This document shows, piece after piece, positions 47,232 through 62,041 of a DNA stretch of 64,000 nucleotides (position 1 is its first letter; each line of letters opens with the position of its first letter). The notes below the pieces were generated by a model. That model was not told the DNA's origin. It saw nothing but the letters and a program-made list of their open reading frames with translations, and searched no databases. The translations under genes were made by a program, and so were the position numbers. Source of the stretch: Elysia chlorotica (Eukaryota > Mollusca > Gastropoda > Plakobranchidae); the NCBI GenBank assembly GCA_003991915.1, contig RQTK01000761.1:185340-249339 (forward strand), in the 5' to 3' direction.

Positions 47232-50200
47232 ATCGAACAGGTAACTGAGGCTCTGAAGCAAAGTGATGGCAACTTTCACTACACAAACTGTCTTGTAGTT
47301 GTACATACAATCAGGTCTCAGTCTTTGTTCCCCAGCGCTCTGTCAAAGAGCATGTGACAAACTTAAAGGACACATATTTAAGTTTTGATGCAGAGATAAC
47401 AAAAACCATAGAAGATATTATTCCATCATGTTTTATTGATTATAATTCAAAGCATTTAAATTAATGCTGAGGAGGGATGAAATCTAGTTAATTTTTAAGT
47501 ACAGTAGATCCTTCAGACTTATGTGGCAAGCAAGTCTAGTGTTAATGTTATTAAAAAAAAGTTGATTGGATGGAATTTTTAGTGCTCAGTAGCTGGGTAG
47601 ATGAGTCTGATTCTAATGCATGCATTTAATTCAGATGAGATGATATAAAATAGGCAGATGTGCAGAGAACACAGATATTAGTTTAACCCCAAAGAGTAAC
47701 ATCTATTTACTTGTATCTGCATTTTTAAAACAAGAGAAAGGCAGAAAAAGCCAAGCGGAGAGCCAATTAAAACAAGTATATAAGGAGGCACCATTACTGA
47801 ATAAAATATTCATTTTTTTCTGTTTGTCTTTAAGATCAACCGTGGAACTGCAAAGAACTGTTGTGGAAATTACTCTAAAAAATAATAATGTAGATCTAGT
47901 TGTAAATTATAGAAATAACGGTAAATATCAGAGTCAAATCAAATAAAAGAAAGCTATACAAAAAAAAAAAAGGATAATTCAACTGCAACCAACGAGATGG
48001 AACTAGTTGTTTACTTTTGTGTATACATGACAATTTCTAGGCTTCACTTATGTGTACCGGGTGACCTCATCACCACAAACAGTTCTTTCAAAAAATACAT
48101 TTTAGACCACAGAAGAGACAGCTTCTATCCCAATATTGAAAAGTTTGCATAGATTGTTACTTTCAAGCCTGCTTTCTTTATTCTGAAAAATACATATTGT
48201 AATATTCATCATGAAGAAGCAATATTCCTTGATCAATTTTTCACCCGAAACATGAATGTTACATGTTGAGCTATAAGCCATCTATTATTTCAAGGTGAAA
48301 ATAAAGGGAAAAATCAAAGCCTCTTGTCCAGCAATAATAATTGTAAATAACTACTGGAGAGGATACTGCTTTACATGGCCCTTTCTTATTTCTCGAAATG
48401 ATGGACCAGCACAGTGGTTGGTATCCATACATTTTTCTTTAAGATGTGATTGTCTAAACACAACATTCGTTTATGATAAAAAGCGACAAACTGAAGGCAT
48501 GCCAAAGCTCAGTGGGATAGAAAGACAACATCCCTATGAGAGAGAGACTGATAGGCCAGTGAAAGCGGTAAGAAAGGATGACACAACTTTGTAACAATCA
48601 TTCCTCTTCATTCTTAGACATGAAGCACCATTTTAATATAAATCACTGACTGCAAAAGCCCCCGCAGTATTAAAAATAAATATGAGTATTAACAAAAGTA
48701 AGCATGCACTCTTAAATAAGTGACAAGTTGGAAAAAAAAAATGCCATATGTTTTTGGACCGAAATAAACCACATGCAATGCAACAGAAGACCAGCAACAA
48801 GCCATTATGTTTGCTCTGTTTCCAACAATCCTAAGTCTTTAGTGTAATAATAACGTCATGGCCTCAACAGAGACATCAGTTATTAATCTTTTGTCAGAAA
48901 TTGTAGTGCAATGACCCTTGTCCCATTACATGACTTAGCCTAGCCCCAAGTAAGGGTGGAGAGCAAATGTTTTCTATGTGAATTTGATAACCCTGATCAT
49001 TTTTTTTAGGCCCCACACTTTCCCTAGTGATAAATCCTGTGATAGTTGAGAAAATAAAAAATAAAATGATTTGTAATACAAGGTAGTAATATCTAACATT
49101 CATTGGTAGCTGTATATAAACCATGATTGAAAATGCTTCAATCTAAGATTACGGATAACCAAAACACAAAACATACATGTACACTGTACTTAAAATTGAT
49201 CACTGGTATAACTGAATATCCTGGGGGAGATACTTTGATGGAATTGAAAGTTGGAAGAAAAAAATCTCCACATATCTGATAATAAAGATTTGGTGCCTTA
49301 ACAAAAATCATTAAGTCTTTTACTAGTGATTTGTTTCAAAGCCAATGTCTATATCATCAAAACCCACATTACATGGACCAGGACAATGAGAAAAAGCATT
49401 ACGAATTCATGACTAGAAATAGAATTATTGTAATAGAAACAAAATTCAAATACTGACTTGATGCGAGAGATGGGTTATATAAAAATAAATGCACACAAAA
49501 AACAACAAAACGACACAATTCAATAGTGATTATAAATGATGTACACAAAGAATTTAAAAAATCCAATGCGTGATGTTGATGCAAGCAATGCATAGGACTG
49601 GCAAATGAGCAAATATTTCTTCAGAAAAGACAGGGCAATCAAAAAATGATGAAATACTTGATGCCCCTAGATCAAGACTTACTCAGACTCTAACCTAACA
49701 TACACACAACCACATTTACAGATACATAAAAATGTGTACAAAAGTTACAGTATATTTACATTATTATAAAAAAAGAACAAAGAAACAAAAATCTCAGCAA
49801 AACTAACCTGAATAAAATAAAAACATGCATATATATATGTTTACTTTAAGTCTTTTGCAAAATGACACGTATAAATAAGTACTAGACATAAATATAAAAA
49901 ATACAAAAAGAGCACAAGTGTGTTTCCAAGACATAGATATTGGGAGTATTAAAGTTACTATGTACAGGTATGGAAGCGCATTTGCCATTAGGTCTTTCAG
50001 AGATTAATACACATTTTATGTAGAAATTTTATGCTGCTCTCCCACAAAATGACATTCAGTTATCATTGTTTGGCAACTGCTCATTAGAGTGGCTATCCTA
50101 ATCAATGCTTCTTCATTCATCATTTTGTGGTTGAGTGCAACAATCATTCTATCACCACACATACAGATATTAATCGCAAACACAAACTACCACTATATTC

Positions 50201-53144
50201 TTGCACATAACAGAATACCTAATTGCGTGAGTTTCAAATGGCATTAATATTCTGATTCCCATACAATGCTGAAAACATCAAGGTTCTTGGTGTCTGTATT
50301 AAGAGAAAGCATGTAAATGTAGCCAATATGTATTTGTAATTTGATTGCTTTCCTTGCTAAATATTCAAATCTTTTTTTACAGAATGAGCTCTACAGAGAA
50401 GCACATAGGCTTTGAGACGGGGAAAAAAAGATTATTGTAACGGTACAATTTACTAGAAACAATTCTATACATAATTTACAAACTCATTACTTATGCCATT
50501 CTTTTTTTAAATCAGTCCTTGATTGATTTTTACTGCATCAAATTATGGTGCTGTTATTACAAAAATGTCCCTTATGAACAGTTCCCACTTTTTTTTTACA
50601 AGCATCTCGCAAGAAAATTCCAGAGCACCCACCACTTACAATATTATGAAATCATGCCTTTAGACCAAGGAACAAAAAATGACCTGCATGGCACTTCATA
50701 ATCTCTCTAAGGTAAGCAAATAAAAAACAAAACAACAAGCGGTTGAGATTACTGCCTGCAAAATACTGAGCAGAAGAATTGCACTTCACATGGCCTTTAA
50801 ATTTCAGTTAGTTGTGCTGGCACCTATCCACACAATTGTGTTTGATATTGCTCTTTAATACTCTCAGATTCATGACAGAAATTGGTTTAGATAATCTCAT
50901 ACAGAAATCTGCACGTGTTGAACATGTCATTGAGAGATAAAAATGAATATCATTTATAATTAAAACTGCAAAAAGACTAGATCTTGGCATATTGATTTTA
51001 AATAGACTATCATTTCTATTTACAGAAGCTGTTAAAGCATTAAAGCATGAGTGTTTATTCAATAATATTCTTCACACCACCATGACTAGAAACAACACAT
51101 TTCCAGCAGTTACGGCATAATGTACAAACAAGAATATTGAAGTATAAGTCATATTGGCAATCTAACAAAGAAAATCTAGAATTCTGACCAATGAGTTATT
51201 GAGATTGAGGAAGCCTAGAAAAGGTTATATCCTTCATTTGAATTTTAGTTTCTGAACCACAACTTATGTATAAAAAACCCATAACGCCTGTAAGCCAAAT
51301 ATTTGCAGAACGATAATGACAGCTGCCGAACAAATATGCCCAAATTAACTAATAAGGATAAGACGAAAATGGTTGAATTAATTAAACTTAAAAATTATGT
51401 TTTTACCTTTTCCTAATTAGCCTACGAAAAGTATAAGAACTAATACCACTTTCAAACACACTTATTAGTTTTTTTTTCAATAGAGATAGGATAACGAAAT
51501 TGACATGAAAAGACAAAAACAAAAACAAAAAATACTGTGTAGGAAATTAAAACTAGATCTATTCAAATAAACTGATTTAAATACTTAAACAACACCATTA
51601 CAAGTATGAAAAAAAATCCCTCATCATTTGGGGTAATTTAGCTAACAAAATCTTATATATATTTTACAGCACTGTCCAATATAAATTACAGTACATAAAA
51701 AGCATCACATAATACTAAATCTACAGAGATTCCTCGGAAAAACCATGAAGCAATTGGTTGATTTCAGTAGAAATGTACGCTGAACAATATGAAGCAACTT
51801 TAGGCGGTCTAGTAATACTGAGTCCTCATTTATACATTTCTAACAGTCACTCAGACACAGAAACCCAGGCAAGAAAACTATTATACCTTTGTAAAGAGAA
51901 TGGACAACTTTTTTTTAGCTAATGATGTGAACATATGTATCTATATTTCAGTGTGAAAGACACTTGCACGTGACTTATTTTCTTACACCCTTTCCTGTAA
52001 AGGGGCAGACTTCAATAAGGGTCTTTCGAGTTTATAACTGCTATAATTATGGCCTCTTTTTTATATTAAGCACACAAATTGAAGAGCCGTGTGCAAAGTC
52101 TTATTTAATAATTTCTTCTCCCAAAATACACATTTTTAACTCAAGCCAGTTCTAATAATATGTTTTAAAATAGGCTCACTTGAAATTTCCATTACACACA
52201 TTCATTTCAGAAAGAATGGACACCGGAAATATTAAGTTGGTTTTACCTAATCTTACATAAAAGTTTCTTGTTATCAGCCTTTCAGAGCTGGGGCTTGAAT
52301 GTTATGTTGAGCTTAACTTAAGATTTACGTGATTATCACAGATAGATCTTAACTTGCCTCTTGCAACAAACAATTTACTATACTTAGAAATCCTAAAACT
52401 TAAATAAAAGAATTCATTTTAATCCCATTTAGAGAGGAAACAAATTCCCAACACTTTTGACTATTTGGATTTATTATTGCTCTGGCCAGTTTTTTGACAA
52501 ACACACTTTTGATAATGTAGCGGGCAGAGATGAATAGAGAGGTAGATATCTAGTCTTAATCCTAACCATATAGGTTATGAAATTGATTATCTTTAATAAG
52601 TTAACATTTCTCAGTAATTGTAGAGGGGAAAAATGGAGCAACCTATGCCTCATATTTTTAAATATCTAAAATTGTTAACACCTTAAAGGATACAAAGAAG
52701 TCCTAGGCTGAGAAACATTACCTTTGGAAGATTGACACATTTTTTATAGCCGATATATGGACAAACTGAGCAGAAAAATGTCTTTGACACAATCAAAATG
52801 ACAATTATCCTTGTGGAATTTCATAGTTGAGCGTTTAAAAAAATGCAAATAAACCACAGAACTAATTAATATACTACCAACAGAAAGTAAAACTATTCAG
52901 TTTATCATAAATAAGCCAGCTCAGCAAAAATTACATAAAAAAAAGTATTGTGTGGAAAATATAATCAATCACCTCATTTAACTACCCAGTCGCAGTAATG
53001 GTTTCATTACAGGGCAATCTGTATTTGGTTTGAAATCTAGATGAAATCACTGCGTAAGGAAAAAGAAATTACATGGATTAGATGAAGTGCAGCTTCAGGG
53101 CCTGCAGGAACAGATGTCAATGTGTTACAGTAGACTTGTCCCTC

Positions 53145-56100
53145 TCAGGCTGTGAGCTTCAGTGTTGATGGTGGTCCGTTGATTTCTGAGGTGATACCTC
53201 CCCATCTGATGTGGTAGCGCCTTGATCGCCAAGTAATCACAGGGTCCCAATACGCCCGCAGAATGAGCACAGGGTAGCTCAGCTCATTCATCAGCCACCC
53301 AACAAGGAATTCAAATTTTGAGAATGGTAAGGGCCCTTGCTGTTAAATTGTAAGAAAGAAGGAAAATTATATAAACAATTATCTAAAGATAGTAGCCGTT
53401 TTCTTTTCATATAGAAATGCATCCAAAGGAGGAGAGAGGGATGGGGAGGGAATAAGAAAAGAGAATTATGCAGAAGAGGGGAAAAAAAACCTTGGGTATA
53501 CAAATTTCCTAGATCCTTCCTTTTCTGACTTATTTATTTTGGAAAAATCATTATCTAAAATCACTTTTTTTAAACAGCTTGACAATATAATAAGATCCCA
53601 GTGTCAGAAACACATAAAACATCTACATTTTATGCAATACAGTCAATGTTTGTACATAAAAAAAAATATTTATCTTACCTGAATGACGCATATGAGAATG
53701 TAATCCAATAGAAACCATACAAGGACATGGACAAGGAAGAACACAAGGGGTGACCATGAGAAAAGGAACTCCACAACAAAGGCCATGAGGACTCCCTGAG
53801 CAACACACTGGTAAATGGGCTCGAAAAACATGGTTGTGATGACTGTGGCGTTCCTAAGTTTTGTCCACCTGGAAATGTAGATTGCAGAACAAAATTAAAT
53901 ATAAATTACACTAAGACAGCGCAAAAAGTGTCTATGTTGAAGCATGTGAAACAGAGATTTTTAATTCACAATAACGCCCAAATGGCGGCAAATAATTATG
54001 ATACAGTGGTTCAGTTGAAATTGAAAACTACAGAGGCAGTGAAATTCTCTTTCTTAAAAAAGATTCCATTACCACTTGAATAACACAAAGGTTCAAATCT
54101 TTAAGAAGGCAGAAGAGAACGGGGTCACTTTTAGAAAAATGTCACTCTATATTGGAGCAATAGCCACCAACTTGAAACAACAGAGTAAAGGCAATGTTTT
54201 TTTGTTTTGTTCGTTAAAAATTTCCAATTTGCATTACAGAAGTAAATTAAATATACAATCAGAGGACCCTGACAAAGGCATTAGAAAGGAATTAGTGTGA
54301 AGATTATTTTTCTCACACCAGCAGACAGGTTAGCCTAGGAAAGAAAACAATTAAGGGAAAGATAAAGAGTTGAGTCGAGTTGGTTTAAAGTCCAACATCA
54401 ACACTATATAGGCTATATTGTGGACGGACCCCAAGACTGACGACTGACAATTTTATGTGCTGCCACAGGACGGGGGTGCCATGACTCTGACCACAGTCGG
54501 TCACATTAAACTGATACCAACCCAACCAGTAGGGAGCGAAATCGCCAGGTCTCGAATCCAGGCTTTTTGCGTGGGAAGCCAATGTTCTACCCCAGGACCC
54601 CCGCACTCCCCTAAGATAAAGGGTAAATATGGTCGTAGTAGTAAAAAAAACCCAGTAAAAACTGGTTGATCAATATTACAGATTGTAATTGTCTTGTCCA
54701 CACAAGTGCGCAAAGAGAGCTGTGGACCGATAGGAGTGGCTGAATTTAAAAAAGCACCCAGTAGCCTCTCACCTGACAAGTCTTTCATGAAATGATGCAA
54801 TGGAAGTGCTTCCAGAATTTTGCAGAGCTGATTGACTGCACAATTGAATGCTGTAACCACTGGAGAAAACAAAATAAAACATAGCTCCAAAAGCACACTC
54901 CTGAATTATACATCACTATAATATGTAAAATGTATTCATGTAGTATTATGATATCAAAGTAAACTAATAATATTAAGTTTCCAAGTTTTAGAGAATGTTT
55001 TTTTGGTCGTTGAAACAAATAAAAAAAAACAATAGAAAATATGCTACGCTATAAGTGACAATGTAAAATCAAAAGGTTTCTTTTGGGATTTTTTATCTTA
55101 TTGTTTTTTGGTTGAGACCATTGCCTGAAGAGCCTTGATAAAAATTATTATGCGTCAAGCAAGATTCGGGAAAGGTTCAAGTTGTAAGATGATAATTATA
55201 TATAATTATTGAAAGGCATTGAATTCAGCACCAGCCGCAAAGTTCCCTGAATAATAAAATATAAGTAAAACATTAAAAAACCATATTTGGTTGCCCAGTC
55301 AAGAGTCTATAAGAAAAATCATGCGCTAACACGGTTCTGTTATACATTATGCATGTAAAGAAAATTGAAACTTATAATTATAGTTCTCTTCTCTGACTGC
55401 CTAATTTTGATAGAGTTTTGATTTCAAGAATATTTCACACCATAAGACTTTGACCTACCTGTCTAATACTGCCTGAGCCAATAAATAATCTTCGGCCAGA
55501 TATTTGCCAAAATGTGCCAGCCCTCCAGCTGACTCTACTATCTCCTTGCGGAAAAGTGTGGACATCCCTGAGGCACAATTAATGCCTAAACAGTTTGCTG
55601 TCAAATACATTTTACCATGCTGTGTGCCAAAGAATATCTGAAGGAGTAAAAAAAATAAAAAATTTTAAAGGTAGAAACATCAATAAAATAGCTTTAGCAC
55701 AAGATGTATCAAATTTTTTGTTGTAGCATGGAGCTGAATACTACAAACAGGTCCAGAAAATGATAAATAAATCTCACGGAGTAAAATGCAAAAAAAAACA
55801 ACAAACAAACAATGAAATAAAAGAAAAATCAATTTTAAAAGCTTATATTGAAGTAAGGCAAGATGCCCGGACCCAATTAAAAAAAAATGGTTGGACAAAA
55901 AAAACTGACTGGATATTGACTAAGTGCCCATTTTGACCACCTGACTAATAAGCAGCAGTCCATATTACTCCTCACACATACTTAGCAGCGCCAAAATTTT
56001 AGTGGCTCAGCCAGAAGCTTTGTCATTCTGATGACAGTGATCACTGAATGCACACACACACTTAACACAAAGCAAAGCAACAAATATGCAGGGAGTTTCA

Positions 56101-59100
56101 CCAACTTCACCTTTTCTAAATGTGAAACAAATCCTGGTCTGTCCGTCACATAGGGCATCTGCTGCACAAGTCCAACTTTATCTGTCATATGCATCACCAT
56201 GTCCAACAGAGTATCTTCTTTCACTAAAGTTTGGGGGAAATAAAAAGACTTCAACTTGGTATACAAAAAAAATTAAATAAACATTAATACAGCTATAATT
56301 TAACAAATGGTGCTCCATTTAATGGATTCAGAAATTCATTATATAATATAGTTCGGTTATCTGAATAAAAAAATAATAATGTAAACTTAAAATATCCTAA
56401 CTTTTGGACTACAGATGCTTTGTTTTAATTTTGTTTCACTGACTGTAGGCGAGGAGATTCCTTTATAGAAGAAAAAAAAATAAACAAGAGCCCAATGATT
56501 TCAGGAGAGAGACAGCTAAATTATCTTGTGAGCATATCTCTACATGTGTGCGTGTCTCTTACTCTGTCTCTGGCAATTGGTTCAACTCACTTTTTATGCT
56601 GCTGTCTGAGATGAGAAACAGATCATATTTGGCAGCCTCATAGCCTTGAATCATGTTGTTTATTTTAGGGTTCACACCTACATTTTTCTTTCCTGAAAAA
56701 AAAAATTGAAATGGTTTCCATAATTACATGAACACTTTACCTTTTAATAATGAGAGGAAATAAAACCAATTATCAGATGGATGCAAGCAATTACATTTTA
56801 AGCAGGGGAATAAAAACAAATGAATAAATATTACATTAAGCTTTTATATCTTTCATCCCACTAACTACAGTATTTATAGTATGACAAAAAATTATGGACT
56901 AATGCAACATAGCCCTTCAATTTTAACTAAATAAAGTCCTGAACGATTCTAAACACTAGTTCTTTAAATGCAATAATTTTATGGAATCAATTTGTAACCA
57001 TAAACAGTTAAACAGCTGTCACCGCATGTGAAACTTTAAATTATCGTTTTATCCTCCAACATTTTTTACCAGCCATGCTGCAATGCATATATGTATACAC
57101 AAATAACACAAAATTATGTAAAAGATACGTAGATGTCTTAAGACATAAATGAAACACATCAAGTGAAGCAAGAAAAAGTTTTGCACACTATCTTGAACCC
57201 ATGCATAGTAGATATCATATGGGTGATCATAAAAAGTGAACATGGTAAGAATCTTCAAGTAAAATGTGATGAAATAAAATATGTTAAAGAGACTCGCTGG
57301 CTGGTGTTTGAGGAATCTGGATAACTTGTAGCATTGAAGAATAAGCATAAAGTAAAAGTACGATAAGACCATTAAGTTTAATATTACCCAAAATTGAACA
57401 CAGAATTATGACGGCACCACCGAGTAAATCATATCATATATTCGAACACATAAGTTCATGAGTAGCAAAATAGGACATGACAGTATATAATGATGGTTGA
57501 TATAATAAATTCACAACTTATCGTTTTTACTAACATCAAAACAAACATTTTTTTTATCCCATGTAAAGAATTCTGACTTCTGGTTATCACTTTCAACTCG
57601 TGCTTTAAAATTAAATTCTGCCTAGATCAATTTAAGGTCACAAAAAGAATGTAAATTATTTTTTTAGAAAGATAAAAGAAGGCAAACATAAAAAGTCTAT
57701 TGTAAGAAGTGAAATTGTCCCAACCTAAAAAGGTAAGTATTGCACAATTAATTTAACTAACCGATCAAACATAAAAAAAAAAATTACGCCTTAGTCATTC
57801 CAAGGAGATTCAGCAAAAACTTTTTACTAATATTTTTATGTATCTCTTTATGCTGACACTGCTGGAAAATAATAATTGTAATTTGGAGAACAATCACTGT
57901 TTGCAGCAAAAAAAAAACAAACAATTAAAAAATATATTGAATGGTAAATTAAAGGCACCCATCCACTTTTTTCCTAAGTGTGTTCTCAGAATTAATTTGA
58001 AAATATTCTAAGTTACATTCAACTCTCACGCTATTTCAAAAAAAGTAAAAAAAAAAAAAAAATAATAAAGTGAATTGACGAAAAAAACCTAATAAACTAT
58101 TTCACTACTGTTCTTAACCACCTTTCTTTGAATACATTTTGTTTCTCATTTTATTATTTTTCAAATCAAGCATAGGAGAATGCACCTATTTACCAGCTAT
58201 GACTTGAAAAGAGATGGCAAAAAAAGTAAAGATAGAAAGATACAAGATGATATGACAATGCATAAAAAAAACAACAACCCACCAACAAACAAATTAGTTT
58301 ATTAAGATACGCATTTACAAGGTTAGTGTTAACTTGGCTTCTTTAACTATACTGTGTATATGCCACCCCAAAGAATAATATTGCTAGAAGTTTGAAATAC
58401 ATTAAAGAGAAGCAATTTACAAAAGGCAAATTCATAGCAAATCTCCAGAACCACAAAGAATCTGAGAAATTAAGACAATCAAACATAAAATCTGCATATT
58501 AGAAGACTATTTTGTTCATTTATTAAAAGTGGTGTTAAAATTTTTCTTCATAGAAATTAACCATAAGCTTTGAAAAAAAAAAAATTACAATTTTAATTTA
58601 GATTCAATAAAATTGTCTTTATGTCAATTGCTGACTTAACAATATTTTTATATTTTTTTGACCAATAAAAAAATGGTTGTATTAATAACAAAATTCAAGC
58701 GCCCACATTGGCCTTATACCATAGCACTAGTGCAGGTACAAATTTTGCCAACACAGCATTATTCAAACCATTCTTTTAAAAAGTATTCTAGCATACACAA
58801 TTGAAATGTTTAAAAAGAGAGGAAGAAGGGATAGGAAGGGGAGGGTACTTGATGCAGCTTTTATATTTTGTGTATAAGAATTCTGTACGAAAAAGGAAGG
58901 TAACAACTGGTAATTGACTTGGTATATTATATTTATATGTTAGCACATTTTATAAACATTCTTTCTTATGCTGTATAAGATTAAAGGCACTGGTGATATA
59001 AATATAATGTAACTTGTTTTAAAACGTAGTCTGTGTATCATTCTATTAATTTTCATTGTAGTGTCTCACTATTATTGTAATGTAATTTCTTTTGAAGATG

Positions 59101-62041
59101 TCACATTCAACATTATATATTTTCGATGTAACACACATTGACTGAATAAATTTGAATTTGAATTTGAATTTGAACAGGCAGTTAATTGCTTCTTAAACTC
59201 TGTAAAACCGACACCCAGCACTTTTATTTTTGGCCTTCACCCACAAAATGATGTAAAAAAGTCTTTTAAGAAACGGCTTGAAGATTTTCTCTCAAGAACC
59301 AGGCTTTACTTCAGTGAAAGCAAGAGGAGCTTGAAGCTTCCAACACAAAAAGCTTGAACTTTGAATAATATCATGTGGAAACACTTTGGATCCCAAAACT
59401 CTGGCAAAAAATTATCAGGGACATAATTTAATATGTGACACAAAATTCATATTTTTTTTTTTGTTAACTTAAAACAGCCACATAAATCAAGACAGACCAC
59501 AGCTCACAAGAATGATATGAACTGCAATGACTCAAATACAGATGTCAGTTCCGAAAAACCAAATGACATAACCATTCGGTTAAATGTTAATGCACAGAAC
59601 TTAATCTTGGGAATTTGATTCAACTGCAAAAATCTAAGAAAAACTATTATGCAGTGATGAAACTTATATAAAGTGATTGTCAAATAAAGCACTTGAAAGA
59701 TAATTGAAGAGAAGAAAATGATTAGTGACTGAAGAAATCAAACCTCTATAATTAAAAACATCTATATAGAAAAATGAATTAGGTTAGTAAATGATATAAA
59801 ACGCAGTTAGTCCACCACGGATCAAAACTGACCTGAAACCTCTTCATGTCTCCAATATGTTAGCACATGCTATCATACTTCTGGCCACACCAAAAGGAGG
59901 AGAAAATTCATGCTCCAAATTATGCTAATCATTTCACATCGCTTTTACTTTGTATATCAAGCAGCCTAATTTTAAATCAAAATGCAGTACAGGAAACAAA
60001 GTTGAACATAAATGCACATTACAATTTTTAGTTTCGTGCAGCATGTGCGCAGCCCAATAACACTAAGCTATACCTAAAGCATGCCTTGAATCAAAGTTTC
60101 ATAAAGATAATGATTTTAGAATAACAACATGAGCACTACTAGACAATACATGCTGAGATGATGCATATTTTGTTCCCTTAAGTCCCAAGCTGATAATCCT
60201 AAACACAGGGTCTACACCAAATCCTTAAAAATTTTTTCAATACCCCAATTTCGCCGGAAAAATTATGCTGTCACAAATCAACAACGATCCCCAAAAAGAC
60301 CATTTCGATAAAAAAATGTCCAATTGATATTCCTTTAATTTAATTTTTTGTCGTTGTTGGTGTATGTCTATCTCAGGAGACAATAAAATTTGTAAGTATT
60401 CCCTTTTTCCGCACTTTTCCCAGAATTCCAGACCCATCACAAAATTCCCAACTTTCCCTTGATTTCTGACCTGGTGGGGACGGTGTAAACAACAAGCTTT
60501 AATATTGAACAGCCCTCCCTTTTCAATCTGCATTTTTTATGTTATATTGCTTTTATCCAAAATGAACAGAAATACAAAGGGCGCATGCCATACTTATTAT
60601 TTGATAAGATCCAAAATATAAAACCATTAAATAAATAAAAATTCAAGCCCTCATTTCCAAGTCTACCACATGAACTGCTTTAACACCCAGTTATTAGCAG
60701 TTGTAGGCTAATGAAATGTGAGGCAATTAGGGTGAATCAGGCACACGTTGCTCTTTTTAAAGTTTTGGGCGTTGAGCCCTCTTAACATGGAAAAACTACT
60801 CTATATTGACATTTTTCCTTTCCAATAAAAATAATAATCTCTGGTTCAAGAAATGATTGAGCTATAATATTTTTCAACTTCTTTAAGTGAACTTATTAAT
60901 TCTTAACACACTGAAAATAACTCCAAAAGTCAGATTTACGGCTTGTGTCTGATTCACCACGGTTGCCTCATAAATATTTCACCTCTGAAATAAATCCGGT
61001 TTAATTTCAAATCTAGGACTCAAGCTAGATAAACATGGTCAAACGTGACATGTTAATGTTCTGGTAAATGGAATTATTGAATTTACAGCACTTGTTGGCA
61101 ATAGCATATCTGAACATTCTATTCGCTTTCCCATTGATAAAATTGTACAAAATCGATTGACATTTTAAAGAATGCTCAACAAAACAATTAAGGGATAAAG
61201 CAAAAATTGGACTTAAAAAAAAAAATTACCTATGAATATTTTTGCATCAACTTTGGGATATTTGAGCACCAAACTTTGAGCAATCATAATCACAGAATCC
61301 AACTCATCTTGGATACAAAACAAAATTTCCAGCTGAAAAGAAAATTACATTTCAATAAAAGTGATGCATGTCTAAGTAGCAATATAACACAATATCATAA
61401 GAGCAAATGCATGATTTTGTTCATTTAAAAAAAAAGAAACCCACACTAAATACTTTAAGGTAAAGTGTTGCTTAGCATCCAACGTCTGATATAAAAAAAA
61501 AAAACAACAACCGCAACACAAACACACCAGGATACACATTCTGAGAATCTACGTAAAAAGTTCATCACTTGATAAAAAAAAGGGGTTAGTTACTAGTTAA
61601 AAACCCCCCCAACTATTTAGAACCACAATTATATAATCAAATCATTATTTTTCAACTATAAATACCCCCTCACCCCTTTTCCACCCGAGTTATATACAAA
61701 AAACCAAAACCAAAAAAGAAAGTTCAACGAATAATGCAATCCTTTAAATAATTAATTTATAGCACAAAGAAAAATACCTATGTAACCAAAAACAATTTAC
61801 CCCCCCCCCCCCCCCCAACTTTTATTTTTTGAACTTAGGCTCAGAATCTTGTCATACATAACTTAGAAATGTGTTTACAAACAACATTTTTATTAGATTT
61901 ACCTGAGGGTATTTCAAATTAAAATAAGTTTCTAAGTTATCAAATAGGTTTGGGTCAACTCCAACCAGAGGTTTGATGATGGAAATGCCAGGCAATTCCT
62001 CCGGCACATCTACTGTTCGTTTTTGTGACAATTTCCATTTC
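53145..62041 (-). CDS. UGCG: Ceramide glucosyltransferase, 8 exons seen, N-terminal exon missing (368 aa)
   Basis: Transfers glucose from UDP-glucose to ceramide on the cytosolic Golgi face, the first step of glucosylceramide-based glycosphingolipids (GT family 21). Exons, 5' to 3': 62041-61903, 61332-61230, 56692-56591, 56223-56111, 55637-55459, 54859-54773, 53868-53679, 53339-53145 (TGA). Phases agree throughout. Visible: [31 protein letters not shown] (D1 region), [21 protein letters not shown] (D2 region; vertebrates have CDSG), [26 protein letters not shown] with the conserved His, [10 protein letters not shown] (D3), RLVRW (the (Q/R)XXRW motif, split across exons 6 and 7), hydrophobic C-terminal segments, and [19 protein letters not shown]. 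The first visible exon enters in phase 2. The signal-anchor exon (about 30-40 residues in relatives) was not found up to 64000, so it probably lies past the right edge. Confidence 0.95.
54367..54612 (-). mobile_element. tRNA-derived SINE, near full length
   Basis: Reverse complement shows head GGGGTCCTGGGGTAGAACAT, a B-box-like region GATTCGAGACC, the body CTACTGGTTGGGTTGGTATC and GTGGCAGCACATAAAATTG, and the tail 'gatgttggactttaaaccaactc'. It lies in UGCG intron 7, in the same orientation as the gene. Confidence 0.8.
58960..59177 (+). mobile_element. Possible retroelement 3' end with (TTTGAA)n tail
   Basis: A segment ending GACTGAATAAATTTGAATTTGAATTTGAATTTGAA at 59177 looks like the short-period tail of a non-LTR element. 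No coding remnant is recognisable upstream. It lies in UGCG intron 3. Confidence 0.4.
61799..61816. repeat. Poly-C run
   Basis: About 17 consecutive C, some 90 bp from a UGCG exon edge. Confidence 0.9.

Larger units (their letters stand above)
43717..53144. other. Long interval between convergent MRI1 and UGCG
   Basis: About 9.4 kb, AT-rich, in which I find no supported exon. It contains the MRI1 3' UTR (AATAAA at 44256), two SINE pieces (44650 and 47140), short AG runs (46041-46072), and probably a long UGCG 3' UTR on the minus strand. Several TTTATT words (minus-strand AATAAA), for example near 52465, are candidates for its end. Short open frames at 46534 and 48295 have no homology I can recognise. 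Confidence 0.5.

Noticed and set aside
48295..48594. 99-codon frame
   Set aside because: No homology, no splice or promoter context; could be chance in a long intergenic stretch.
54501..54896. 131-codon minus-strand frame overlapping UGCG exon 6
   Set aside because: Wrong frame relative to the UGCG exon; its C-terminal half is SINE sequence.
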